Below the pieces are notes generated by a model. It did not search any database. It had not been told where the DNA came from and saw nothing but the letters and a program-made list of their open reading frames with translations. A stretch of 53,592 nucleotides of DNA from an uncultured Prevotella sp. (GTDB taxonomy: Bacteria > Bacteroidota > Bacteroidia > Bacteroidales > Bacteroidaceae): contig CAAGKM010000002.1 of the NCBI GenBank assembly GCA_900770395.1, positions 1-53,592 of the forward strand. Direction: 5' to 3'. Below are positions 34,380 through 41,952 of the stretch, piece by piece (within the stretch, counting starts at the first letter, position 1; the number at the start of each line of letters is the position of its first letter). Both the position numbers and the translations under genes were made by a program.

Positions 34380-35400
34380 TCTTATTGTTTATTGCTTCGG
34401 CAATGAGTTGCTCCAGCTCCTCACACAGCTCGGGATTGTCCTTGAGCACAGCCTTTGTGGCGTCGCGTCCCTGACCGAGTTTTGCCTCGTTGTAAGAGAA
34501 CCATGAGCCGCTCTTCTTTATAATGCCGTACTCAACGCCAAGATCAAGAATCTCACCGATTTTCGAAATACCCTCGCCAAAGAGAATCTCAAACTCAGCC
34601 TTGCGGAAAGGAGGAGCCACCTTGTTCTTAACCACCTTCACGCGCACCTGGTTACCTATAACATTGTCGCCGTCCTTTATGCTGGTAACGCGGCGAATGT
34701 CGAGACGCACAGAGGAATAAAACTTCAGGGCATTACCACCGGTTGTAGTCTCAGGGTTGCCGAACATCACTCCGATTTTCTCGCGCAGCTGGTTGATGAA
34801 GATACAGGTGGTGTTTGTCTTGCTCACTGTGCTGGTGAGCTTGCGAAGAGCCTGACTCATGAGTCGTGCCTGCAGACCAACCACGTTGTCACCCATGTCG
34901 CCCTCAATCTCTTTCTTAGGAGTGAGCGCAGCCACAGAGTCAATAACAATTATATCTATTGCCGATGAGCGTATCAGCTGGTCGGCTATCTCAAGTGCCT
35001 GCTCACCGTTGTCGGGCTGCGATATCCACAGATTGTCAACGTCCACGCCAAGTTTCTCGGCATAGAAGCGGTCGAAGGCATGCTCCGCATCGATAAACGC
35101 CGCAATGCCACCGGCTTTCTGTGCCTCGGCAATGGCATGTATGGCGAGTGTGGTCTTACCCGATGACTCCGGACCGTAAATCTCGATTATCCTGCCTTTA
35201 GGATAACCGCCCACACCAAGAGCTTGATTAAGCGCAATGCTTCCAGTGGGAATCACCTCCACATTCTCCACATTCTCTTCACCCATGCGCATCACTGTGC
35301 CCTTGCCAAAATCCTTTTCTATTTTTGCCATTGCGGCCTGCAGGGCTTTCAGCTTACCCTCTTGTGCTGACATTGCAGCCTCGTCTTTTTCCTTTGCCAT
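34372..35400 (-). CDS. recA: Recombinase RecA
   Basis: This 342-residue protein has all RecA landmarks: Walker A GPESSGKTT, Walker B IIVIDSVAAL, loop L1 and L2 segments (GDNVVGLQARLMSQALRKL and GNALKFYSSVRLDIRR) and NQLREKIGVMFGNPE. It forms filaments on single-stranded DNA for recombination and repair. The stop codon overlaps the next gene by 8 bases. Upstream (35401-35497) the DNA is A/T-rich, with one arm of a GGAGTTA-type repeat. No obvious LexA box was recognised. Confidence 0.98.
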   Translation of the reverse strand: MAKEKDEAAMSAQEGKLKALQAAMAKIEKDFGKGTVMRMGEENVENVEVIPTGSIALNQALGVGGYPKGRIIEIYGPESSGKTTLAIHAIAEAQKAGGIAAFIDAEHAFDRFYAEKLGVDVDNLWISQPDNGEQALEIADQLIRSSAIDIIVIDSVAALTPKKEIEGDMGDNVVGLQARLMSQALRKLTSTVSKTNTTCIFINQLREKIGVMFGNPETTTGGNALKFYSSVRLDIRRVTSIKDGDNVIGNQVRVKVVKNKVAPPFRKAEFEILFGEGISKIGEILDLGVEYGIIKKSGSWFSYNEAKLGQGRDATKAVLKDNPELCEELEQLIAEAINNKNE

Positions 35401-35470
35401 TTTATTGTATTTTTAATTGATTTTTTATTGTTTTTATTAATGAAACTTATTTGGCTCATTGCCTAAAAAT

Positions 35471-35499
35471 TCCTCACTCAACACTCCTCACTCCACACT
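35471..35499. repeat. Single arm of a GGAGTTA-family repeat, copy 4
   Basis: One arm of the family, of the form TCCTCACTC-AACACTCCTCACTCCACAC, begins directly at the stop codon of the 35498-36085 gene. No matching second arm is present in the window nearby, so this copy is partial or has decayed. Confidence 0.75.
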
Positions 35500-36085
35500 A
35501 AAGTTCACAGCTTTTAATCCCCAGCGCATTCATAAGCGAATAGCCGAGAATCTCCTGACGAAAGTTGCCGCCGGGCATTGGCTGCATCGAGAACACAGTT
35601 ATGCGTTTCTCGTCATCGGCATGCCTCAGCACGTCTTTCACCATGGCGTAATCATCATCCGCAGCCACTACCATCAGCCGCTGCACCTCGGCGGCATTGC
35701 TTATCACCTTCAGCGACTCAACAAACAAGTCATCGCCTGATGGCAGATCGTTCTCAATTGCGATCGTTGAGATAAGAAACTCTCCAAGATTATCCTTGAA
35801 GGCCTTTCCGTCGAGCTCTGCGGCGAGGTTGCCGGGAGTGAAGTTTTTCAGCTGAGCTGTCTCCTTGCGGTGTATGAGCACCACCTGCGTCTCGTTGTCG
35901 CCCTCACGCAGTCCGCCGTCAAGCGCAATGCAGTCAATCCAGCGTGCGAGGTCAGCCTGCGGTATGCGCCTGCCTATCATCCGCTCGAAGTTCACTATAA
36001 GATTAAACGCCACACTGTCGATAAAGTCAGCGTCGGCAAGTATGACGTTCGGTTTCCATTTCTCGTTACTTACGTTTGTGTTCAT
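35498..36085 (-). CDS. Conserved protein of unknown function
   Basis: This 195-residue cytosolic protein carries the acidic motifs ILADADFIDSVAFN near the N-terminus and VVAADDDYAMVKDVLRHAD near 145-163, which loosely recall NYN/PIN-type nuclease cores. I do not regard that as proven. The promoter -7 box (36090-36097) ends four bases before the start codon, so the mRNA appears leaderless or nearly so. The stop codon abuts a GGAGTTA-type repeat arm. It is transcribed towards recA, 97 bases away. Confidence 0.75.
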   Translation of the reverse strand: MNTNVSNEKWKPNVILADADFIDSVAFNLIVNFERMIGRRIPQADLARWIDCIALDGGLREGDNETQVVLIHRKETAQLKNFTPGNLAAELDGKAFKDNLGEFLISTIAIENDLPSGDDLFVESLKVISNAAEVQRLMVVAADDDYAMVKDVLRHADDEKRITVFSMQPMPGGNFRQEILGYSLMNALGIKSCEL

Positions 36086-36089
36086 GCTG

Positions 36090-36121
36090 CAAAATTACAA
36101 AAATAGTGTGTAACTGCCAAA
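36090..36121 (-). promoter_or_regulatory. Promoter of the 35498-36085 gene
   Basis: TTTG (36118-36121) on the reverse strand, 20 bases, then TAATTTTG (36090-36097). The start codon (36083-36085) follows four bases later, implying a leaderless transcript. Confidence 0.78.
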
Positions 36122-36148
36122 AAATAATTAAAAAAACTTCAGTTTTAT

Positions 36149-36179
36149 TTTGCAGTCTCAACAAATAAGCGTAAATTTG
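36149..36179 (+). promoter_or_regulatory. Promoter of the YihY-family gene
   Basis: TTTG (36149-36152), 19 bases, then TAAATTTG (36172-36179). The ATG at 36186 follows six bases later, so the transcript should have almost no leader. Confidence 0.78.
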
Positions 36180-36185
36180 CAGATT

Positions 36186-37505
36186 ATGAAGAATTTGCTC
36201 ACTAAAACAATGGATTTCCTCAGTGTAGGCATCTGGCATGTCATGCCAGGCGAGTTGCCTGCATGGCGCCGTGTGCTCTATGATATTATCAAGAAGCTCA
36301 TCATCACCGTGAGGTTTTTCACCACGAAGATGGTGATACGTCAGGCATCGGCACTCACCTACTCCACCCTGCTTGCCATCGTGCCCATCCTCGCCGTGGT
36401 GTTTGCCATTGCCCGCGGCTTTGGCTACAACAAATACATCGAGACATGGTTTCGCTCCGCATTTGAGTCGCAGCCACAAGCGGCGGATGTCATCGTGGGC
36501 TTTGTCAACAGCTACTTAGTGCACACCAAAAGCGGCGTGGTGTTAGGCTTTGGACTCCTGTTCATGCTCTACACAGTGCTGATGCTGGTCAACAACGTTG
36601 AGCTTACGTTCAACGACATCTGGCAGGTGAAGAAGCAGCGCAGCATTTTCCGCATGTTCACCGACTATCTTGCAATGCTCCTGCTCTTCCCCATCACCAT
36701 CGTGGTCACATCGGGTATCTCCATATTCATTGCAACCGTTGCCGACAAGCTGCCCGACTATCTGCTCCTTGGCCCATTCATGCGGTGCCTGATATCGCTG
36801 CTGCCCTATTTATTCATGTCGGCAATGTTCATTGGGCTCTATCTTTTCATGCCAAACACCCATGTGCGTTTACGCCATGTCGTTGTGCCAGGCATCATCG
36901 CTGGCACCGCCATGCAGTGGTTGCAGCTATTCTATATTCATTCACAGATGTGGGTGAGCAGCTACAACGCCATTTACGGCTCGTTTGCAGCACTGCCTCT
37001 GTTCATGCTGTGGGTACAGATATCGTGGACCATATGTCTATTTGGAGCCACACTGAGCTATGCCAACCAAAACCTAAGCTACTACGACCGCGATGCCCGT
37101 ACATCAGACATCAGTCACCGCTACCGACTGATGCTCTCTGCCATGCTCGCATCGCGCATCTGCCGACGCTTCGACAAAGGGCAGCCTCCATGCACAGCCC
37201 TTGAACTGCGTGCGGAGACAGGCATCCCAATACGCATAGTCAACGACCTGCTTTATGCAATGATTGAGGCGAGGATACTTATTGAGATTATATCCGACGA
37301 AAAAGGCGAGGCGGCACGCTTCATGCCGGCGGAGAATGTGGAGCGCCTCAGCCTCGGCATACTTATAGATCGCCTTGAGTCACAAGGCAGCTGGAAACTG
37401 GAGCTGCCGCTACATAAGATTTACAACAGTGAGTGGCGCAAGGCGCTGGAGCTGCGCCGCGGATATCTCAATCAGTCAAGAAACATCCTACTGAAAGATT
37501 TATAG
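36186..37505 (+). CDS. YihY/BrkB-family inner-membrane protein
   Basis: This 439-residue protein has about six transmembrane segments over residues 30-290 and the family signature SALTYSTLLAIVPILAVVFA. The C-terminal 120 residues are cytosolic and resemble a winged-helix or helical domain (ALELRAETGIPIRIVNDLLY). Family members have been named after tRNA processing or virulence, but their role is not settled. The frame is open to a TTG at 36150, which lies in the -33 box; I use the ATG at 36186 (MKNLLTKTMDF). It is monocistronic and convergent with the next gene. Confidence 0.9.
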   Translation: MKNLLTKTMDFLSVGIWHVMPGELPAWRRVLYDIIKKLIITVRFFTTKMVIRQASALTYSTLLAIVPILAVVFAIARGFGYNKYIETWFRSAFESQPQAADVIVGFVNSYLVHTKSGVVLGFGLLFMLYTVLMLVNNVELTFNDIWQVKKQRSIFRMFTDYLAMLLLFPITIVVTSGISIFIATVADKLPDYLLLGPFMRCLISLLPYLFMSAMFIGLYLFMPNTHVRLRHVVVPGIIAGTAMQWLQLFYIHSQMWVSSYNAIYGSFAALPLFMLWVQISWTICLFGATLSYANQNLSYYDRDARTSDISHRYRLMLSAMLASRICRRFDKGQPPCTALELRAETGIPIRIVNDLLYAMIEARILIEIISDEKGEAARFMPAENVERLSLGILIDRLESQGSWKLELPLHKIYNSEWRKALELRRGYLNQSRNILLKDL

Positions 37506-37537
37506 AGGAAAACTGCTCTTCCAGCATCATTCAGCCA

Positions 37538-39100
37538 CTACTCCATGATTTTCCAGTCTGTGATGGTCTTTTCACCAAGACTGAAGTTAATGCCCACTTT
37601 CACAATCGGCAGGTTGTGAAGCGCAAAGCGCGCGGGATAGTTCTTAAGGTCAATCTGGTTGAGCGCCTCCTCAGCCGAGCTGTTTATCTTCAGCTCTATC
37701 AGATACAGCTTTGTGGCAGTTCGCATCACCATGTCAACACGTCCTTTTGCCGTGCGCACCTCCACGTCAACATATTGTCCGAGGAGTGAGAAAATCACGT
37801 AGAGCATCTGCTGGTAGTGCCCCTCGTAGTTGGTGTTGTCGCATTGCGGCACTGTGAGCAGAAACTCACGCAGCATGTCGAGCGCGCCCTCAATATCATC
37901 CTTCAAGATACAGAGATACATTTGCGCCACAGTGGTTCTGCCCTCTCTCGTCTGTAGATCCAGATAATTAGGCAACAGACTGTTCATCAGCCCCGACCTT
38001 ATCTCATTGTTCGGGATGTCCAGCGTATACAGGTCCACCATCGGCTCCTTGTTCTTAATGGTGATATATCCGCTCTGATAGAGCAATGGGGCTATGTCCG
38101 CCAGTCTTTCTGTCGGTGCGTCAAAACTTTCCGCTGTCGCTTTGAAACCACCAATTTTCGATGGCACGACATTATACTTCCGCAGCATCTCTATCAAATA
38201 TGTCGGTGTGCCGCTGCCAAACCAGTAATTGCCTAACTCATGGTCATTAAAGGCATTCAACAGACTGTAAGGATTATATATGTCAGGCGAGGGCCACGTG
38301 AAATGATAGCCGTCATATTTCGCTTTCAACTTCTGCAGCATTTCCTCCTTTGTTATGCCTAACTCATCGGCAAACAGCGCGGTATGCCCGTCCATCTGTG
38401 TGAGCAGTTCCTCCTTGGTGATACCACAAATGGCAGCATACGACTTATTCATACTGATATTGGTGATGTTGTTAAGCTCACTGAAAATGCTCAGTTGTGA
38501 GAACTTGGTGATTCCCGTGAGGAACACAAACCGCAGATAAGGGTCGCAGGCTTTCAGCGGCGCGTAGAAATTGCGCATCACGTTGCGGAGCTTGGGCAGA
38601 TTCTCATCCTCATGAATAACGTCAAGCAGCGGCGCGTCATATTCGTCTATCAGCACCACCACCTTCTGACATGTCTGTTGGTATGCTTGTGTTATGAGAT
38701 TTGTCAAACGGTCGTTGTTATCCACTGCCGGTTGCGTTATTCCATACTGTTTCTCGTATGGCGCCAGCCTGTTTGCCAAATACCTTTCCAAGTCTTCCTT
38801 ATCCATGTGCTTGCCAAGACTCATATCGAAGTGAAGCACTGGATATTGCGTCCATTCCTTTTCCAATTTCTCTATGGCAAGCCCCTCAAACAGTTCCTTC
38901 TTTCCTTCGAAGTAACTTTTCAGCGTGGAGGTGAGCAGTGACTTGCCGAACCGCCGTGGGCGGCTCAGGAAAAAATATTTACCTGCCTGCAACATTTTGT
39001 ATATATATTCCGTTTTATCTATATACAACAGTTGTTTCTCTATTATTTCCGAGAATGTCTGTATGCCCACGGGGCACCGTTTCAGTTGTTTCTGCTCCAT
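37538..39100 (-). CDS. AAA-ATPase-like protein with C-terminal PD-(D/E)XK nuclease domain
   Basis: This 520-residue member of the same family as the 10518-12245 gene has YIDKTEYIY, the degenerate P-loop FLSRPRRFGKS, and VVVLIDEYDAPLLD as Walker B. The C-terminal nuclease core has GRVDMVM and YLIELKINSSAEEAL, with the last carrying the E-x-K. The two copies share architecture but only modest sequence, so they are old paralogues, not a recent duplication. Function in the cell is unknown. It has its own promoter. Confidence 0.88.
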   Translation of the reverse strand: MEQKQLKRCPVGIQTFSEIIEKQLLYIDKTEYIYKMLQAGKYFFLSRPRRFGKSLLTSTLKSYFEGKKELFEGLAIEKLEKEWTQYPVLHFDMSLGKHMDKEDLERYLANRLAPYEKQYGITQPAVDNNDRLTNLITQAYQQTCQKVVVLIDEYDAPLLDVIHEDENLPKLRNVMRNFYAPLKACDPYLRFVFLTGITKFSQLSIFSELNNITNISMNKSYAAICGITKEELLTQMDGHTALFADELGITKEEMLQKLKAKYDGYHFTWPSPDIYNPYSLLNAFNDHELGNYWFGSGTPTYLIEMLRKYNVVPSKIGGFKATAESFDAPTERLADIAPLLYQSGYITIKNKEPMVDLYTLDIPNNEIRSGLMNSLLPNYLDLQTREGRTTVAQMYLCILKDDIEGALDMLREFLLTVPQCDNTNYEGHYQQMLYVIFSLLGQYVDVEVRTAKGRVDMVMRTATKLYLIELKINSSAEEALNQIDLKNYPARFALHNLPIVKVGINFSLGEKTITDWKIME

Positions 39101-39195
39101 AACCGTCTGTTTTTAGTGAATGCTTCTGCAAAGATTTTGCCAACGAGAGGAAATAAAGTTCACTTTCAATTTCCCGAGTGCAGCTAAATCTTCTG

Positions 39196-39226
39196 CAAAA
39201 ATACGACAAAAATCTGACATATACAA
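39196..39226 (-). promoter_or_regulatory. Promoter of the second AAA-like/PD-(D/E)XK gene
   Basis: TTG (39224-39226) on the reverse strand, 20 bases, then TATTTTTG (39196-39203). It leaves a leader of about 90 bases before the start codon at 39100. Confidence 0.7.
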
Positions 39227-39340
39227 AAATATAAGGAGAAAAATTGCAACTGTTCACAAAATCAAGATATCAAGCTCTCCCTGCTCTCGCTTAATCAAAA
39301 ACGTTCCGCAAAAATATGCGTGGAAGAACCATCTAAAAAA

Positions 39341-39428
39341 AGGAGTTGACTCCTACAGCCCGAGGAGTTAACTCCTAAGCCCATAGAAGTCAACTCCTAA
39401 GGCGATAGGAGTCAACTCCTTAAAACAG
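39341..39428. repeat. 22-bp tandem repeat, four copies, with palindromic core
   Basis: Units start at 39341, 39363, 39385 and 39407, exactly 22 bases apart. Each begins with a 14-base palindrome-like core of the form AGGAGTYRACTCCT, followed by eight less conserved bases. It lies in the non-coding gap between the promoter of the upstream reverse-strand gene and the terminator of the secreted-protein gene. The repeated operator-like dyads could bind a dimeric protein. Confidence 0.9.
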
Positions 39429-39434
39429 CAGAAG

Positions 39435-39526
39435 AAGTATATCTCCATTGACCAAGTAAGTATATCTTAAATGGCGAGATAAGTATATCTTAAATGGCGA
39501 AGTAAGTATATCTTCTCAGGCAATGT
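39435..39526. repeat. 23-bp tandem repeat, four copies
   Basis: AAGTATATCT recurs at 39435, 39458, 39481 and 39504, exactly 23 bases apart; the middle two units also share TAAATGGCGA. The array starts seven bases after the 22-bp array ends. No ORF crosses it. The spacing, about two helical turns, places the motifs on one face of the DNA. Confidence 0.9.
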
Positions 39527-39531
39527 AAAAA

Positions 39532-39565
39532 AATGACCGCCTGGCTTGTATGCCAGACGGTCATT
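39532..39565 (-). terminator. Terminator of the secreted-protein gene
   Basis: A 14-position stem with one mismatch (39532-39545 with 39552-39565) has a six-base loop. It lies 24 bases after the stop codon of the 39590-40618 gene and is followed on the reverse strand by a T-rich run. Confidence 0.8.
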
Positions 39566-39589
39566 ATATGTCATCGCTAAAGTTTCTCC

Positions 39590-40618
39590 TTATTTGTTGA
39601 TGAACTTCTTGCCGTTCTTAATCAGCAGACCCTTGGTGTCCTTGCTTACACGCTGACCTGCGAGGTTGTAGACAGGAGCGTCAGCATCGTCGATAGCGAT
39701 GATGTCAGAGATACCTGTGCCTGAAGGAGTAAATACATAGCCATAAAAACCAAGCTGACTGTTTGAAGAGAACACATAATACTTATTGCCGTTCTTTACA
39801 TCGAATGTAGCCAAACCAAAGAAAGGACGGTTAGTATCATCTTTAAGAGTAATGAGGTAGCTCTCGTTAAGAGCAAAATCCTTGAATCCACCTACAGTCT
39901 CGCCAGCCTCGTTCTTCTCGTAAGTGTTGTTCTGACGGAAACCCTTGAGCTTAATATTCTGATAAGGCAATAATTTTGCGTTTTGGTCGATAATATATAG
40001 AGTCTTGTCGTTCAAGTTCTTGTTAAGCCAAATACCGAGGCACAAAGAACCATCAGCCTTCGGAGTAAACTCATAGTAGCAACCCTTTACTGGCAACTTG
40101 CCACAACCAGGTGTCCAAAGCTGTTCGCCTACACGGTGAACAGCATCACCGTCATCATTAAATTCAAAGAAATCCTTATATGCCAAGGATGGATTACCAT
40201 TCTTTGGTGCGTATGCCTTGTCAAATCCTTCTACCCCACCTTCTATTGCAAGTGAAACATTTCCGCCATTGGCTTTAACCTGCCATGACTCGTTAGCATT
40301 TGCATCCAAATTTGGAGTAGAAACAGCCTTCATTGACATGTTTGCTGTCTCAGCAGTCCATATATAGTCTTTCATTACAATAGGACTGCCACCAGTAACC
40401 ACAGACAAATCACCACTTTGCCATGTTCCTACTGGAAATACATTCTCGTCCTGCGAAACCAAAATAAAGTTTGGATTATTGTTTTCCGTAGGATTTTCAA
40501 ATGTTGCTGTGATTTTGGTCTCAATAGCCAAATCAGCCACAGATAACTTTTCAACAGTCTGTGCATTAACACTCATTGCGCAAAAGGCAATGGAAACAAG
40601 AGTAAAAATTTTCTTCAT
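39590..40618 (-). CDS. Secreted protein with Prevotella-type C-terminal domain
   Basis: This 342-residue protein has a signal peptide (cleavage near VNAQ, residue 20) and a beta-rich body of unknown function. The last 40 residues (VYNLAGQRVSKDTKGLLI and the terminal KNGKKFINK) match the short C-terminal motif seen on many exported Prevotella and Bacteroides proteins, related in form to type IX sorting domains. It is therefore likely exported to the surface or medium. No secretion genes lie nearby. No ligand or enzymatic motif was recognised. Confidence 0.8.
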   Translation of the reverse strand: MKKIFTLVSIAFCAMSVNAQTVEKLSVADLAIETKITATFENPTENNNPNFILVSQDENVFPVGTWQSGDLSVVTGGSPIVMKDYIWTAETANMSMKAVSTPNLDANANESWQVKANGGNVSLAIEGGVEGFDKAYAPKNGNPSLAYKDFFEFNDDGDAVHRVGEQLWTPGCGKLPVKGCYYEFTPKADGSLCLGIWLNKNLNDKTLYIIDQNAKLLPYQNIKLKGFRQNNTYEKNEAGETVGGFKDFALNESYLITLKDDTNRPFFGLATFDVKNGNKYYVFSSNSQLGFYGYVFTPSGTGISDIIAIDDADAPVYNLAGQRVSKDTKGLLIKNGKKFINK

Positions 40619-40931
40619 AAATTCAGTTTTTTTAGTTTGTTTGTAAATTACTTTAAGTTTATTCTTTCTTTTGCCTATCAGACGTACACTATATTATAAA
40701 TGTACTATGTATTTAAGTTTTTTAACTTTTAAAATAAGCAGATAGATTACGGAGGGTATATATCAGAATTTTGCCACAACCTCGTTTTGTAAAATGAAAA
40801 GCATGCAAAAACTTGCATAAATTCAAAGTTTTTACTCTATTTGTTGCATATTATGATAAATATTTTGTAACTTTGCAGCGGAATCGCGTATGGGGTTCAT
40901 CATGAGAGAATTAAAATAAAAACATTGCATT
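40619..40931. other. A/T-rich divergent promoter region
   Basis: This 313-base gap contains no supported gene. It holds a small palindrome (ATGCAA-AAAC-TTGCAT, 40803-40818) and the promoter of the Rpn-type gene at 40844-40875. No clear TAnnTTTG box was found for the reverse-strand secreted protein. Confidence 0.6.
40844..40875 (+). promoter_or_regulatory. Promoter of the Rpn-type nuclease gene
   Basis: TTG (40844-40846), 21 bases, then TAACTTTG (40868-40875), with the ATG 57 bases downstream. Confidence 0.7.
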
Positions 40932-41861
40932 ATGGAGCATATAGACAGATACATAAGCCTGCTCACCGATTTTGGCTTTAAGCGAATATTCGGTACAATG
41001 ATGAACAAGGATTTGCTCATTGACTTTCTAAACAGTCTGTTTGACGGCGAGCACGTCATAACGGATGTGCAGTACCTCAACGGCGAGCAGCTTGGCGACA
41101 CCCATACAAACCGTAGGGCGGTGTTCGACGTGTATTGTCTCACTGAAAACGGGGAGCCGATTATCGTTGAGATGCAAAACGTGTTTCAGGAATTCTTCAA
41201 GGACCGCAGTGTGTTCTACATCACATTCCCGATACGAGACCAGGCTCCCAAGGGTACGGCATGGGACTATAATCTGAAACATGTATATATTGTGTCACTG
41301 CTCAACTTTGACATGCGGGAGCCATCATTCAATCCTGAACTCGACACCCACACGGTGAAACTGATTGTAGAGGAGACCAAGCAAGTGTTCTATCCCAAGC
41401 TTGACATGAAGTTTGTCGAGCTCGCCAAGTTCAAGAAGACTGAGGATCAGCTTGTGACCATGTACGACAAATGGAAGTTTGTGCTGCGTCACCTCTCAAC
41501 ACTGAGCAAACGTCCGCAAGCCCTTCAGGAGAAGATTTTTGAGAAACTGTTTGAGGAAGCAGAAATCGCAAAATTCTGCCCTGATGATTTTATGGCATAC
41601 GAAGACAGTAAAAAAGCATTCCGTGACCTGCAAAACTCATACGAGACAGCAGTAAAGGACGGCTTCAACAAAGGTTTGGCGGAAGGACGCGAGGAAGGAC
41701 ATGCAGAAGGACGCAAGGAAGGACGTGCGGAAGGACGTGCGGAAGGACGAAATGAAAGATCAATTGAAATAGCAAGGAAAATGCTGGCAAAAGGCCGTCC
41801 AATAGAAGAGATTATGGAGTGTACCGATTTAACAAGCGAAGAAATAAACAGAATCAATTAA
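40932..41861 (+). CDS. Rpn/PD-(D/E)XK nuclease family protein (transposase-like)
   Basis: This 309-residue protein is of the PDDEXK_2/Rpn family. It begins ISLLTDFGFKRIFGT, has the nuclease core Asp in RAVFDVYC and the E-x-Q of IIVEMQNVFQ, and ends with the family's charged repeats (AEGREEGHAEGRKEG) before a short helical tail. Relatives are recombination-promoting nucleases often annotated as transposases. No terminal inverted repeats or target duplications flank it, so mobility is not shown here. The DNA of the AEGR repeats is itself a near-exact 12-bp repeat that could change length by slippage. Confidence 0.88.
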   Translation: MEHIDRYISLLTDFGFKRIFGTMMNKDLLIDFLNSLFDGEHVITDVQYLNGEQLGDTHTNRRAVFDVYCLTENGEPIIVEMQNVFQEFFKDRSVFYITFPIRDQAPKGTAWDYNLKHVYIVSLLNFDMREPSFNPELDTHTVKLIVEETKQVFYPKLDMKFVELAKFKKTEDQLVTMYDKWKFVLRHLSTLSKRPQALQEKIFEKLFEEAEIAKFCPDDFMAYEDSKKAFRDLQNSYETAVKDGFNKGLAEGREEGHAEGRKEGRAEGRAEGRNERSIEIARKMLAKGRPIEEIMECTDLTSEEINRIN

Positions 41862-41880
41862 TAATGTACGGACAATAAAT

Positions 41881-41919
41881 AAAAACCGCCTGCAAGAACA
41901 AAACTTGCAGGCGGTTTTT
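41881..41919. terminator. Bidirectional terminator between the Rpn gene and susD
   Basis: A perfect 16-bp stem (41881-41896 with 41904-41919) with a seven-base loop and A/T ends on both sides is placed between two convergent genes. It is a textbook intrinsic terminator in both directions. Confidence 0.92.
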
Positions 41920-41952
41920 GTTTATTATTGTGTGTAACTATTAACAGATTAC

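Noticed and set aside
36150..36185. Upstream TTG start for the YihY-family protein
   Set aside because: The codon lies in the -33 element, so it would not be transcribed; the ATG at 36186 fits the promoter.
39341..39526. Possible CRISPR array
   Set aside because: The repeats are contiguous 22- and 23-bp units without unique spacers of similar length, and no cas genes are in the window.
40932..41861. Complete insertion sequence around the Rpn-type gene
   Set aside because: No terminal inverted repeats or target-site duplications were found; the flanking hairpin at 41881-41919 reads as an ordinary terminator.
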